Part shown: positions 50,717 to 61,260 of the stretch, one piece after another
Layout of the letters: the number at the start of each line of letters is the position of its first letter
Position numbering within the stretch: position 1 is the first letter of the stretch
DNA from: Echinostoma caproni
Taxonomy: Eukaryota; Platyhelminthes; Trematoda; Plagiorchiida; Echinostomatidae
Assembly: GCA_900618425.1 (NCBI GenBank)
Contig: UZAN01040017.1
Span: 27,469 to 91,468, forward strand
DNA: 64,000 nt
Direction of reading: 5' to 3'
The notes under the pieces: generated by a model
What the model saw: the letters and a program-made list of their open reading frames with translations, nothing else
Told to the model about the DNA's origin: nothing
The model's database searches: none
Made by a program: the position numbers and the translations under genes

Positions 50717-51354
50717 CCACTGGTTACGATTTACAATAAGGTTGATACACGGTCAATGTTCTGAGATCAAAGAGCGTGTTAAGGTTCACTGATACTTGTA
50801 CTTTGCTACTCTAGAGTTAGAAAACAATAATCGAAATTGGTATGCGACCCATTCTTCAATAATCTGTCTCAAACAATTCACTCATTTCCCTACCTTTTAT
50901 TGTGATGTTTGGACGTAGTCGCATTGATGTAGATGGTGGTATACATGGGTACAACATCCGAGCGTCTTACGTTTCTCTTGATCATGATCAATTCCTATCT
51001 TTCTGGAGGCGTTTAACCAAGTCGGAAGTATCTCAACCTATACCTGTTGGAATGTCGTCTCACTGGGACAGTATTTCTCATCAACCACAATGCTAGTCTT
51101 AGATGCGGTGGATTCATGACTGACACCACTATCCTCGCGGATAATCTCAGGCGCTTGAAATAGTAGCATCTTTGGGTGGGAAACTTTTCAGAGCATGATA
51201 TCCTGTCGAATCCGTAATCTCATGCTGCTGATTTGTCTCGTCATTTGTCGTTCAATGTTAAGAAAAATACACAAGAAATTTCGTTGTATGAAGAGCAACT
51301 TAACTGTTTACTAACAAACTAGAAAGCACCGAGCAGCTATTTCAACCTAATTGG
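50717..51354. other. No recognisable gene
   Basis: No motif or repeat partner seen. Confidence 0.4.
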
Positions 51355-51440
51355 GTGTGTACATTCATCGAACCAACTGGGGACCGAACCCGGGACCTCA
51401 TGGACAGAATGCAAGCATACTAACCATCTGGTCACCGGAG
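51355..51440 (-). repeat. tRNA-derived SINE head S2
   Basis: Minus strand: GACCAGATGGTTAGTATGC (A box) then GAGGTCCCGGGTTCGGTCCC (B box) and CAGTTGGTTCGATGAATG. A close match to 56135-56212 and a looser one to 38005-38075. Confidence 0.6.
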
Positions 51441-51963
51441 AGCTGGTCAGGTCGTCTTGTTTTCATTTTCCGTTTACACAATATAGTACGATCTATCTTT
51501 GTTGTGGGCCTCATTTCTCAAATCCGTGTCGAACCCCCCGAACCCGGCCCATTATAAGCTTCTTCCTATACGCACCATCACATTTATAGAAGTATACATT
51601 GTCTGCTTCCGTTTTTTCGTGAAACGAGCACCAATTGTTGCAGGTCTGCTGGAACATCTCTTGAGCCAGTTATTTAACTTACGGATCAAAGTACGCTGTC
51701 ATTTTATTTGCCCCGTTCATATATCCGTCCATATACCTGTGCATTTCATCATTTTGTTTTAATGTTTTCACATGAGAATCACTTCAGTTTTAAACGTTTC
51801 TTGCACGTTTCTTGAGTTTCCTACACGTTTCTTTCTTACTTTGACATGATTTTCTTTAGGCAAACCAGAGAAAATAACAATGGGGTTTGAACAACGTTAC
51901 ACAGATAAAACAAACTGGTAATAAATCAGGTTCGTATACTGTAGTTTATATGACCAATAGCAA
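51441..51963. other. No recognisable gene
   Basis: Contains a GTTTCTTGCACGTTTCTTGAG tandem-like stretch near 51798-51830. Ends at the left edge of the PLE inverted repeat. Confidence 0.4.
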
Positions 51964-52415
51964 ATGGTCAGAAATAACAGAAACATAGGTGCAGAGTTTG
52001 TGATCACCATTACTCACCAAACGCATTTGCTACCAAGGTGGCGTCAGAGAGTTATAAACCATTCCAGCTGTTTACAACTTTGGGGATAATAACTTTGAAT
52101 GGCTAGTACTTCGGTGTATTTCAGAACCCTGGTATTGTTTGTGTTGTAGACTATTCTGAACGCGTCACGCAGTATGACACAATGATTTATTTCAACCGGT
52201 TGTTGTGGGATCGATGAACAGAGTATCCTAAGGGTCATCGGTGACGTCGTACTTATGAAGTTCACACTCATTGTTTTCTGAAGCCAGAATGAGATGAGCT
52301 CGTTTACTCGGTAACGCTGTTGTTTCTCTGTTCTACCGACGTGGATGTCCAAGCATGCACACTTGAACTGAGAGATACAATTCGATTTGTTTTGGGTAGA
52401 AAGTGGTTCTTTCAC
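51964..52415 (-). repeat. Left arm of a 452-bp inverted repeat: inverted copy of PLE endonuclease end
   Basis: The minus strand carries the same PLE endonuclease C-terminus as 52776-53227, opening KEPLSTQNKSNCISQFKCAC and ending KQLEWFITL. By eye I count three differences over about 450 bp (near 51991, 52003 and 52382). The outer edges are ATGGTCAGAAATAAC (51964) and its complement at about 53227. The arms are equal in length. Only the 3' end of the element is duplicated, so the left copy is 5'-truncated at its inner edge. Confidence 0.92.
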
Positions 52416-53227
52416 TGATGATGGATGAATCAATCAGAAGATCTGTGTACCGAAAGAATACATGGTCCGGACAATATCTCCATTTCACTAGTTTCGCTCC
52501 AATGGGATGTAATATTGGTCTAATTGGAACGCTGTTCGACAGAGTTGTACGGCAGATACCATGGATAAAGAATATGACCAGATTAGAAAAGTTTTAAAAT
52601 CTAACGGATGCCCGAAAGAGTTCCTTTTAAAGCACTTCCAACTGAACTGTACACGGGAAAAGAAACCAGTTGCACGTAGGATGAAAGTGGTCCTGCAACT
52701 CACCTGCAAAGGCTCAACTACTAAGTGACTGATCCCATCGCTGTTTTCACAATCACCCGGTTGCCAAAACCCAGGGTGAAAGAACCACTTTCTACCCAAA
52801 ACAAATCGAACTGTATCTCTCAGTTCAAGTGTGCATGCTTGGACATCCACGTCGGTAGAACAGAGAAACAACAGCGTTACCGAGTAAACGAGCTCATCTC
52901 ATTCTGGCTTCAGAAAACAATGAGTGTGAACTTCATAAGTACGACGTCACCGATGACCCTTAGGATACTCTGTTCATCGATCCCACAACAACCGGTTGAA
53001 ATAAATCATTGTGTCATACTGCGTGACGCGTTCAGAATAGTCTACAACACAAACAATACCAGGGTTCTGAAATACACCGAAGTACTAGCCATTCAAAGTT
53101 ATTATCCCCAAAGTTGTAAACAGCTGGAATGGTTTATAACTCTCTGACGCCACCTTGGTAGCAAATGCGTTTGGTGAGTAATGGTGACCACAAACTCTGC
53201 ATCTATGTTTCTGTTATTTCTGACCAT
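52416..53227 (+). pseudogene. Penelope-like element: RT end, linker, GIY-YIG endonuclease (with right inverted arm)
   Basis: Begins inside the PLE RT: SVYRKNTWSGQYLHFTSFAP, the conserved VYRKxTxxGxYxxFxSF block, then IGLIGTLFDRV. SNGCPKEFLLKHF (thumb, usually NGYP) follows in a shifted frame with PVARRMKVVLQLTCKGS of the linker. The endonuclease is in the frame 52725-53147: CISQFKCACLDIHVGRTEKQ (degenerate GIY-YIG region, Arg of VGRT kept), RVNELISFW, DAFRIVYNTNNTRVLKYTE and LAIQSYYPQSCKQLEW. 52776-53227 is the right arm of the inverted repeat; 52416-52775 is the spacer and holds the RT end. Frameshifts and stops in RT and linker make it inactive, although the endonuclease frame is open. Confidence 0.87.
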
Positions 53228-54090
53228 ATACTAATGCTTATATGAGTAGCGATATGCATGTGTAAAGATGCAGCGAAAGGATCCAAGATACATTGTGCAA
53301 ACCTGTGTTTTTGTCTTCTCTATTCAAAGTCGTTACGAGAAGCTGTGTTTCCGAATAAAAATACGTTTGCTGTAAGGGTTCTTGAGAATTGGCAAAACAG
53401 TTACGGGTTTCCGTGATATCTACATAGCACCAATCTACAAGTGTGTTTGATAAGTGATATTAAACTTTGCATATACTGTTTAACTGTATAGTTAATTTAA
53501 CTGGGGAGGGACGTCCGGGTGCATGATGGATTTTGGGTAGCTTGAAAACTTCAAGAGAAACCACTTCTGTTTTGGATGGATTTGGAGAAAACTGCATTTA
53601 GACTAAGAGAATTGTGTACTTTACCCGGATGAGGCTTGGTTTGGTGGCATGAAGTTTTGCTGGTGGGTACTCCTAAAACTGGTGTGAGCATTTCATTCCA
53701 ACAATTGATCTCTTATTTTGATAAGAAATGGGTTTGAGCTTGGCTGACACATGATCATATCTTTTGGAAACTTTAACCATTTGTCTTCTCCTCGATTTTG
53801 GCACCAGAAGCAAGCCAACCATCATAAAAATCATTGAGTCTGAAAGGGACAGGTTCACTGAATTTCACTAAAAGTTGCTTTTGGTTTGATCAGCGAAGAG
53901 ACGTAGTGTTCAGAAACGATCGTTTGAACCGATGAATCGGTACTTATGTCGTTCAAGCAAACTCTTCGATATACGTATTCTGTAACTANCTAACAAAATG
54001 CACGATGAGCACCGCGGCAGCGCAGCGCGACGATGGTTCAATATACGTCTGGTAGTCATTTGATAGGAAGGCCAAGGCTAGCCAATAGTG
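53228..54090. other. No recognisable gene
   Basis: No motif seen. An ambiguous base lies at 53989. Confidence 0.4.
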
Positions 54091-55945
54091 CTGTATGGCA
54101 TCCTCAACGATCAATTTTACCCAAACTTCCAACTCGAAACCCGAAACATTTTGTAACTGTTAGGCACAGCTATTCGAGATATTTTCCAATAAATTGTTCT
54201 CTTATGGGACATGTATTTCATTCGCGTCACGGTGCAAAGACGCTCGGTGGCCACCTCAATAACTCGAGAGCCATACAGTCGAAGATTGATCAACTCAACT
54301 AGAAGGCTACATAGAGTCGGAGGCGTTACTATAAATCTATGGCGTCTTTGANCACAACGTTATATCAAATGATTATAAAAAGAGTCGTGAACTGAAAAGC
54401 TAAGAAGCCCTATTGAAGAACCAGTATGCCCAAGTTTTTGCTGCGCTAACTAATGAAGAACTGTATCTCCCTCGCTGGATACATCATATTCCACATTCTT
54501 TACTCACCACGGTTTCATTCATTACCGAAAAGTTTAAAACAAAGCTTTTGGCTTTGAGAAAGAATACATTATCAGACACGTACCTGCTTGGCAAATCAAC
54601 TATCGGAGCCACTGGACATCCTATTCCAGAGAATGTTCGATCACACTGCAATCCAACCGTCCTGGAAGCAGGGAGTAATTTCACCCATTTACAAAAACGA
54701 TTGCCGTAGCGATCCCGCTAACTGCCGCCCCATAACCCTCCTTCCAGTGTTGTCCAAAGTCATGGAGTCCATAGTAGCAGATTCCCTGATGGAGCACCTA
54801 GAGAAGCACAAAGTTCNCACCGAATCTATACGGACTCCGACAGAAGCGATCCAGTGCTACTAATTCGCTGATTGCACGAGAATAATGGACAAAAGCAGTT
54901 GACGACGGCAACACCTTAGCCGTTATTTATTCAGACTTCTCAAAAGCGTTCCATCGGTTGAATCACATTCTACTGCGGAAACTATGCCTCATGCTTGTTT
55001 AGATCGAAACAGTTCTCCAACATCGAACCGTACTGATTCATGTTACTGATTTGCTTTCCAGTCTTATGGACGTTAACCGCGATGATCTGCGCTTGACCCG
55101 TGACTTTTCCTAACATTCATAAACGACGTAATGAATGATCTGGGGCCAAAATCAATACTGTTTGCAGATGAAGCTAAAATTTGGAAGACAGTAACGCAAC
55201 CATCGGGTTCTCTTACATTCCAGTAAACGCTGAAAGCAGCTCATCTCTGGTCTCTTCTGAACGGTATTGAATTCAATGGGCCAAAGTGTAAGGTTCTATC
55301 TCTAGGACACAAGGGGCGATTTTCGTTTTTCCTCGGAAATGAACAACTGCTACACGCCTCAAGTGAGAAAGACCTGGGCATCATCATTCAAAAAACGTTA
55401 AGCTGCTCACTGAAGTGCGCCATGGTGTTGAAAGCAGCTGTAAGGAATGTTGGTTTCTTTAAGCGGGTCTTTAGCTGGTTTGAGTCTGCGTTTTCCCCCG
55501 TCTACTATCAGCATACATTCGCCCACTCACAGAGTACGCTATCCAGATATGTAATCCATGGCTGCAACGAGATTCCAAAATGCGGGAGCGTTCACAAAGG
55601 ATGGCCGCCAAAATTGTCAGGTAGTTGAAGCGTTATTCATACACAGGGAGATTGATATCCCTGGGGTTATATTTCAAACACTACCGGCGCATTAGAGGAG
55701 ATATGATTATGATGTAATAAATAATGCAAAACCCAAATCACCCATGTGGCCCGCTGCTGAAATTATCACCCAACGCTGATCTCACTAGTGGTCCCAAAAT
55801 ACCGACTGGAATGCCGGCGTCAATCATTCGCAGTGTGTTTGATCTGGAATTCTGTCCCACCCCATGTCGCCTCTGAACCAAGCACTGAATCTTTCAAAAT
55901 AAGACTAGATAAAACACTAGCACACCTTACATTCCAACTTAAGTG
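54091..55945 (+). pseudogene. CR1-like LINE RT, nearly complete (+)
   Basis: Blocks in order: NNQYA-type segment KNQYAQVFAALTNEEL (54418), KTKLLALRKNT, LFQRMFDHTAIQPSWKQGV, ISPIYKNDCRSDPANCRPI and TLLPVLSKVMESIVADSLM (frame 54588-54863). Then AVDDGNTLAVIYSDFSKAFH (motif A, DFSKAF), NDVMNDLGPKSILFADEAKIW (motif C, FADE in place of FADD), KVLSLGHKGRFSFFLGN, EKDLGIIIQKTLSCSLKCA and VRNVGFFKRVF. The end has YRRIRGDM and a C-terminal ESFKIRLDKTLAHLTFQLK ending near 55945. Motif B was not recognised. At least five frameshifts; ambiguous bases at 54352 and 54817. Same lineage as 33.4-35 kb. Endonuclease not identified upstream. Confidence 0.88.
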
Positions 55946-56134
55946 AAGCCACGTGCAACAGTGGAAGAGCTCGTATCATGTGACATTTTGCAAAAGGAAT
56001 TGTATGTATTGCTATCTTTTAACCACAACGCGAACCTATGGGACGAGAAAAGCATGTGCTCATAAGTTATTCCCATAATAAATCTTTGATATTTGACATG
56101 TTTAGACCTACTTTGGCATCCTCAGCTCTGCTGA

Positions 56135-56212
56135 TCCATCGACCCAACTGGGGACTGAACTCGGGACCTCACAGGTATTACGCAAGCATACTAACCACTC
56201 GACAGCCGGACG
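56135..56212 (-). repeat. tRNA-derived SINE head S2
   Basis: Minus strand: GTCGAGTGGTTAGTATGCTTGC (A box) then GAGGTCCCGAGTTCAGTCCCC (B box) and AGTTGGGTCGATGG. Closest relative is 51355-51440. Confidence 0.6.
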
Positions 56213-58440
56213 GTTAATCAAACCTTACCTCATTTTCCATTTGCATACTAAAGCACAAACCATCTTTACGGGATTCTTGGAAGTATCGTTCCTTGCTTAT
56301 CACAGTACTAGCCTCCAGGGTTAAGAACCTTTCACAACCTGACTAATTGTTGAATGCAAGTAATGCAAGATTTGATTTGATTATATTACGAATTTCGCAG
56401 ATGATTGAAAGCTAGCAGAACTCGCTTTGGTCCCGTTTAGTTGAACAAATTTTTTCGTGAAGTAGTTCATGAGAAGAACTATGTTTTTGTCATATACCAG
56501 TCGCACAAACATCCCAACAGTTACTTAATCTATTAGAGAAAAATAACCCCAGATAACGGTGGAAATAAAGTGGTTGTTTTCTAGTGTTGTTCTCTTCTGT
56601 GATGCAAGTTCCACTGAATGATCTATTATGAGAATATCGCTCAGCTTGGCTCGGCCGAACATGAATGAGGTCATACACGAGCTCAATGACACTTACAGAA
56701 GTGTCTCAGTCCTCCCGCTAAACTTCACCAATNNNNNNNNNNNNNNNNNNNNNNNNNNNNNNNNNNNNNNNNNNNNNNNNNNNNNNNNNNNNNNNNNNNN
56801 NNNNNNNNNNNNNNNNNNNNNNNNNNNNNNNNNNNNNNNNNNNNNNNNNNNNNNNNNNNNNNNNNNNNNNNNNNNNNNNNNNNNNNNNNNNNNNNNNNNN
56901 NNNNNNNNNNNNNNNNNNNNNNNNNNNNNNNNNNNNNNNNNNNNNNNNNNNNNNNNNNNNNNNNNNNNNNNNNNNNNNNNNNNNNNNNNNNNNNNNNNNN
57001 NNNNNNNNNNNNNNNNNNNNNNNNNNNNNNNNNNNNNNNNNNNNNNNNNNNNNNNNNNNNNNNNNNNNNNNNNNNNNNNNNNNNNNNNNNNNNNNNNNNN
57101 NNNNNNNNNNNNNNNNNNNNNNNNNNNNNNNNNNNNNNNNNNNNNNNNNNNNNNNNNNNNNNNNNNNNNNNNNNNNNNNNNNNNNNNNNNNNNNNNNNCG
57201 CTAAACTTCACCAATCACAACGGTTTGGTCTGAATATATTATTGTCTTGCCATTATTTGCAGCATAAGCGACAACGCTGAAATTCGGCACCTACCAACGA
57301 ACACATACTACTTACGCAAAGCCCTCCTATGAGCTATTTAAATCACTGGGACATGCATTCGAATCATCCTCATATAACATGCTATTTAAAAATACCAGTT
57401 CCACGATCGGCATTTGAGCAATCAGCTGGTCCCAAAGACATTGACAATCAAGTTTCTTATTTCCTTACATCAGTCTCTGACTTATAGCGCCGCTGGTAGA
57501 AAAGCAGAACGTCATCCAACGGGGACAAATCGAGAATGAATCTTTCTTATCGTACACAACTGTGCTCACAATTGCCGAAACTTAACATCATTTTGAATGA
57601 TAACAACTAGGTTATGCGATGGAGAGATTGGGCAGAACAGTTCTGGAAAATCGTATAAACTTGTGCATCGGGTATCGTGTGCATCAAATTTGCCAGCACT
57701 GTATTCATCCTCGCCACTGCTCGATAACGGAGCCTGTAAGTAAGTAGTGTTGCGATACTTGTGCTGCCTCCTTGAATGCAGTCCCGTGATGTTTTTCATT
57801 TAGAGTCACTCAAGTGAAACTACTCGTCAAAGCGGTATCACAGATTTGGCATCTAAAAGTAAATAATACGGGCCAATCGGATTGTTCCCCCAAAAAAGAA
57901 TTTTGTTCATGAGTGCTTTGTAGCGCTTCTGCCTTTAATTATACTCAGTGCACATAGTTACAAAATCAAAGAGCAAATCACACACTGCATGTATTCCAGA
58001 TGCATTCAAAACTGACATGATTTGGATACTCTCTCTCTCACGTTCCCTGNGTTCCCTGGTTACCGCGCTAAATCTTCATGCTCACCTGTCGAGGAGAGAG
58101 CGCGGAGGGTGGTGGGTGGTGTGTGGGCATGAGGACACTTTGTATATGTGTGTTTTATGGAGGCGTCTAAGATTGTATTTGATTTACTTATTGCATGTTT
58201 CTTCTTCTGACGGAATATTGAGTCTTCTACATTCCGAAGTTCATAACCGTGAGTTGATGGATTCAGCGTTACGTAATCTTAATGCTATATGAAAGAATGC
58301 TATTGTGATTAGCGACAAATAAGTGGGATGTAATTTGCTATTGCCTATTGTCGCTTGTTTAAGATCTTTTTAAAAGGTAGCACATGATTTGTGCACGTTT
58401 TGCCATTTGCGGCATTCACAGATATATATGTGGGTGTGAA
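56213..58440. other. No recognised gene; includes an N gap
   Basis: Sequence on either side of the gap has only short frames. An ambiguous base lies at 58050 inside a CTCTCTCTCAC / GTTCCCTG duplication. Upstream flank of the signal-peptide exon at 58509. Confidence 0.4.
56716..57215. repeat. 17-bp direct repeat flanking an N gap
   Basis: CGCTAAACTTCACCAAT occurs at 56716-56732, immediately before 466 N (56733-57198), and again at 57199-57215 immediately after. Exact identity at both gap edges suggests contig overlap. Confidence 0.9.
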
Positions 58441-58508
58441 TATTTGGTTCACCCGATTTAACCAACACACTGATCAGCCGCTGCGTGAACGTATCCCAAT
58501 CGCGACCG

Positions 58509-58563
58509 ATGACTCGATTTTGGACAGTCGGTCTAATATTTGCCGTATACTGCTGGTTTCAAG
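58509..58563 (+). CDS. Signal-peptide exon, probable exon 1 of a second CD59-like gene
   Basis: ATG at 58509 opens an 18-codon hydrophobic leader (MTRFWTVGLIFAVYCWFQ) plus one nucleotide, followed directly by a strong donor GTGAGT at 58564. Exon length (55 nt), phase 1, and the G|GT codon split are identical to exon 1 of the CD59-like gene at 16164. I searched the + strand downstream by eye for an AG|G exon encoding an LxCxxC start and found none to 64000. The rest of the gene may lie beyond the window or may have been lost. Family assignment is by exon structure only; any secreted or membrane protein could start this way. A TATATAT word at about 58422 could serve as a TATA element. Confidence 0.5.
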
Positions 58564-59642
58564 GTGAGTCAAACGCGCTACTGTGCACAATGCACGGCAA
58601 ACTCTCTTTCGCCTCCTTTTTCCTCTGGCAACAAAGACTCGTTAGATCATTCAAGTTTAAGTAACGATGATGTTGTGCTACTGAGAATTATTTGGTGATA
58701 ACCTCAGTGCGTATGTTTCGTTTTATCGCTGGAAACGAAATGCAAGACGAAAAGCTTTGAGGTACGCTATAGCTCGCCCAACTATTTTTCTGATCATCGA
58801 CAGAGCTAGGTTAACAAACCCACGAAAATTGCTGCTCATGTACTCCATAGACGGCAGTAAATACTAACAGATTGTGTAACTGTACTTGGAACTTCTTCCG
58901 ATTGATTTAATATCATATAATAATAATATAACTGAGCACAAGTCTCGAGCAAACTTTTAGCTAGGTTTTTGTTTTTACCTGTGGTGTCTTTTTGGTTCGA
59001 ATCTGCGAGAAGGCTAGTTGAATCGGATTGTTGATTGTATAGAACACGGTATTCAATGCAATCCTTGCCGTGGTCATGTGACCAGTTCTGAGCACAAAGT
59101 TTTCATGTAATAATACTCCCATATCGGCTGAAACTGCACTATATATATTTAGTTCATTGAAAAGTTCCATTGTGACATTTCACAAGACACGAAATGGCGA
59201 ACAAGCTTGTTTTCGTCAACTGCATTCGTCGGCTATTACCGTTTTAGTAAATACGGAAAACAAATATCACGTTTGGATAGTATTTTTCCTGTGTGTATGT
59301 GTTACAGTGGAAAACAAATGTTGAGTGAATGGGAACATAGATAGGACATACTACCTAAGAACAACTGCGACCTACGAAAACCTCTGCTGACCAAAACGAC
59401 ACTAATCAGATCCACCATTGGGACTCGACGAGAGGGCCTCAATGTTACCACCCGTTGTCTAACTGTCGAGCAGGATCAAACATTTCGCATTCAGAAAGAC
59501 AGGTTTCGGTTCTTCGTGTAAATGCGAAATAAAAGCACGGATGGTTTTTAGAACTACCTCTTCAGATGTCACTTCGTTATTCACACATGTATCGTGACGC
59601 ACAACGACGGTCATATCTAAACGGTATTGTATATGAAAAGCC
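58564..59642. other. Putative intron or intergenic sequence
   Basis: If the exon at 58509 is real, this is its intron. No second Ly6-type exon recognised. The frame 59459-59791 (-) is open but is antisense to the PLE fragment that follows. Confidence 0.4.
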
Positions 59643-59888
59643 AACATTGACAGGGAAATATGTCCACGTTGCGATTTTCTTGTGGCTGAAGATTTGAAAA
59701 CAGCGTGTCTGTTCTCTCGTAACCAGTGCAAGAACCATTTGTCAAGGGAAAAGCTAAACTCAGGACTGGAAGCTATTAAACAGGCAATCACAGCTAATGG
59801 TTATCCTGGACATGTCGCAGAGAAAACCTTATCTAAGACACCTGATGATAATAGTGAATAGGGATTATATATACATACATATATATGG
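59643..59888 (+). pseudogene. Penelope-like element, RT thumb fragment; left inverted arm
   Basis: Plus-strand frame: CPRCDFLVAEDLKTACLFS, then REKLNSGLEAIKQAITANGYP (thumb end with the PLE NGYP motif), stopping at TAG 59859. 59724-59888 (about 160 bp) recurs in inverted orientation at 61261-61418, with several small differences and an AT-repeat end (TATATATGG). In a normal PLE the linker VPYMKDVSE would follow at once, but here it comes 717 bp later, at 60606. Confidence 0.6.
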
Positions 59889-60449
59889 CTGCTCTCCAAG
59901 CGAAACTGCATAAATGGATTCATCATCTGATGTTTGGAAAGAGTAATCACACACACGTTTCCAGCCGACCATTCGCGCCTTCAAAAGTGATCGGTCTACA
60001 GAGTAGTACCAGAGATCTCAAACATAAATCGCCTATCTTTACCTCCTCTTCATGTACATATTTATGTACCCATGTTTGACTAACTATATAGATAGATTTA
60101 TCAGGCACTTTTCGTAAAAGATCAAGGAACACACACGGTACTACGCAACAGCCGAGTTATTGGCCATCTACCTCTTAAATCTGTTGCTTTGTCGAGCCTC
60201 TCCAACTACCATGACAGCCCTATGGATTCAGTTCCTTCACTGGAGGATGACCTTTACCATGATTCAAACCGAAAATGGTTCACACTGACTCTGTCCTAAC
60301 CCTCATGCGCCTCACCCCTATTCCCAACACCAACAGTCTATGCATACAATATTTCTTTTGTCGCATCTAAATGATTGTACTAACCAGTGGATGAAATTAT
60401 CGCAAACGAACTAGTTCGCTATGTCGTGCTTTTGGCGATTCATCAACTG
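59889..60449. other. Unassigned segment inside the PLE cluster
   Basis: No coding motif seen. It separates the RT thumb fragment from the inverted leader piece. Confidence 0.4.
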
Positions 60450-60605
60450 GTTAATAGATCACGCTGACAAAGCATTGAAAATCGGTTATCGTTGCTCGGG
60501 TGAACTGAATTCTATTTCGCCTGTTCGTCTAATTAGGCAATTTGTTTGCAAACATTTCATCACCAGTCGAGGTGACATCATCAGTGCTTGTGAAGTGGCA
60601 GTGTT
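60450..60605 (-). repeat. Penelope-like 5' leader segment, inverted
   Basis: Minus strand matches the PLE leader at 4570-4680: TGTCACCTCGACTGGTGATGAAATG, TTTGCAAACAAATTGCC and CACCCGAGCAAC. It therefore lies in the opposite orientation to the endonuclease piece that begins at 60606. The minus strand contains CTGATGA, a 6-bp hairpin (GTCACC/GGTGAT) and GAAA, see findings. Confidence 0.6.
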
Positions 60606-61052
60606 CTATTGGTACCATACATGAAGGACGTTTCGGAAGTGACAGCAAAACTGCTCAGATCATATGGAATCCAAGTCGTTCACAAACCGACTGCCTGTCG
60701 AAGGAGACTTCTGTCAAAACCCAAGGGAGGAAAAATGGAGAAGGACAAGAGCAGTGTTATCTACCAAACAAACTGCAAGAATTTCCCAAAACACTGAATC
60801 GGACAAACTGGAACAAAACTGTTAACACGGATCCGTGAACACCAATCTGCATTCAGGAGACATGACCCACTGTCGTTGATTTCCCTCCACGAAGATCAAG
60901 AAGAACATCAGTTTCACTTTGAATCAGTGAAAATGATCAACCAAATCCGGTCAAAAAACAGCAGAGAATTTCTCGAGGCTTGGCACACCTCAATCAACTC
61001 AATAAACAGACACGTGGAACTGAATCACGAGTACAGACCAATGCAAGTCTAG
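60606..61052 (+). pseudogene. Penelope-like element: linker and GIY-YIG endonuclease
   Basis: Open frame VPYMKDVSEVTAKLLRSYGI then VVHKPTACRRRLLSKPKG (linker). The endonuclease follows: SSVIYQTNCKNFPKH (GIY part), IGQTGTKLLTRIREHQSA (YIG part and catalytic Arg), FRRHDPLSLISLHEDQEEHQF and the tail NSREFLEAWHTSINS ending at TAG 61050-61052. A single TGA at 60795-60797 stands exactly where the tyrosine of YIG should be; otherwise the frame is open over about 149 codons. The lineage differs from the PLEs at 27 and 52 kb: the linker and the HDPLSLISLHED-type insert are Perere/Neptune-like in appearance. Lineage naming is inference. Confidence 0.85.
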
Positions 61053-61260
61053 GATCACATGACTCTACAAAACAGGTCGCGCCGTGACTTAAGAACAGAC
61101 AGAAACAGCAATCAGGACAGAAGGACAACCACCTCCTCTCCCACCCTCACCCCTCGCACTAGTTTAACGGCGAACCGAGTCAAACACAGTGAAATCAAGG
61201 GATAAAAATAGTCGGTGGAGAAAAACATATAAAACATATAAACGAAAGAGCACAAGCAAA
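61053..61260. other. PLE 3' flank, unassigned
   Basis: About 200 bp between the endonuclease stop and the right inverted arm, rich in A and C. No motif recognised; may be PLE 3' UTR. Confidence 0.4.

Noticed and set aside
52488..52871. 127-codon minus-strand frame spanning the PLE inverted-repeat spacer
   Set aside because: Antisense to a clear PLE RT and endonuclease reading on the plus strand; it has no motif of its own.
59459..59791. 110-codon minus-strand frame sharing its start with a plus-strand frame at 61348
   Set aside because: The shared start is the inverted repeat read antisense to the PLE thumb. The real coding sense is the opposite strand.
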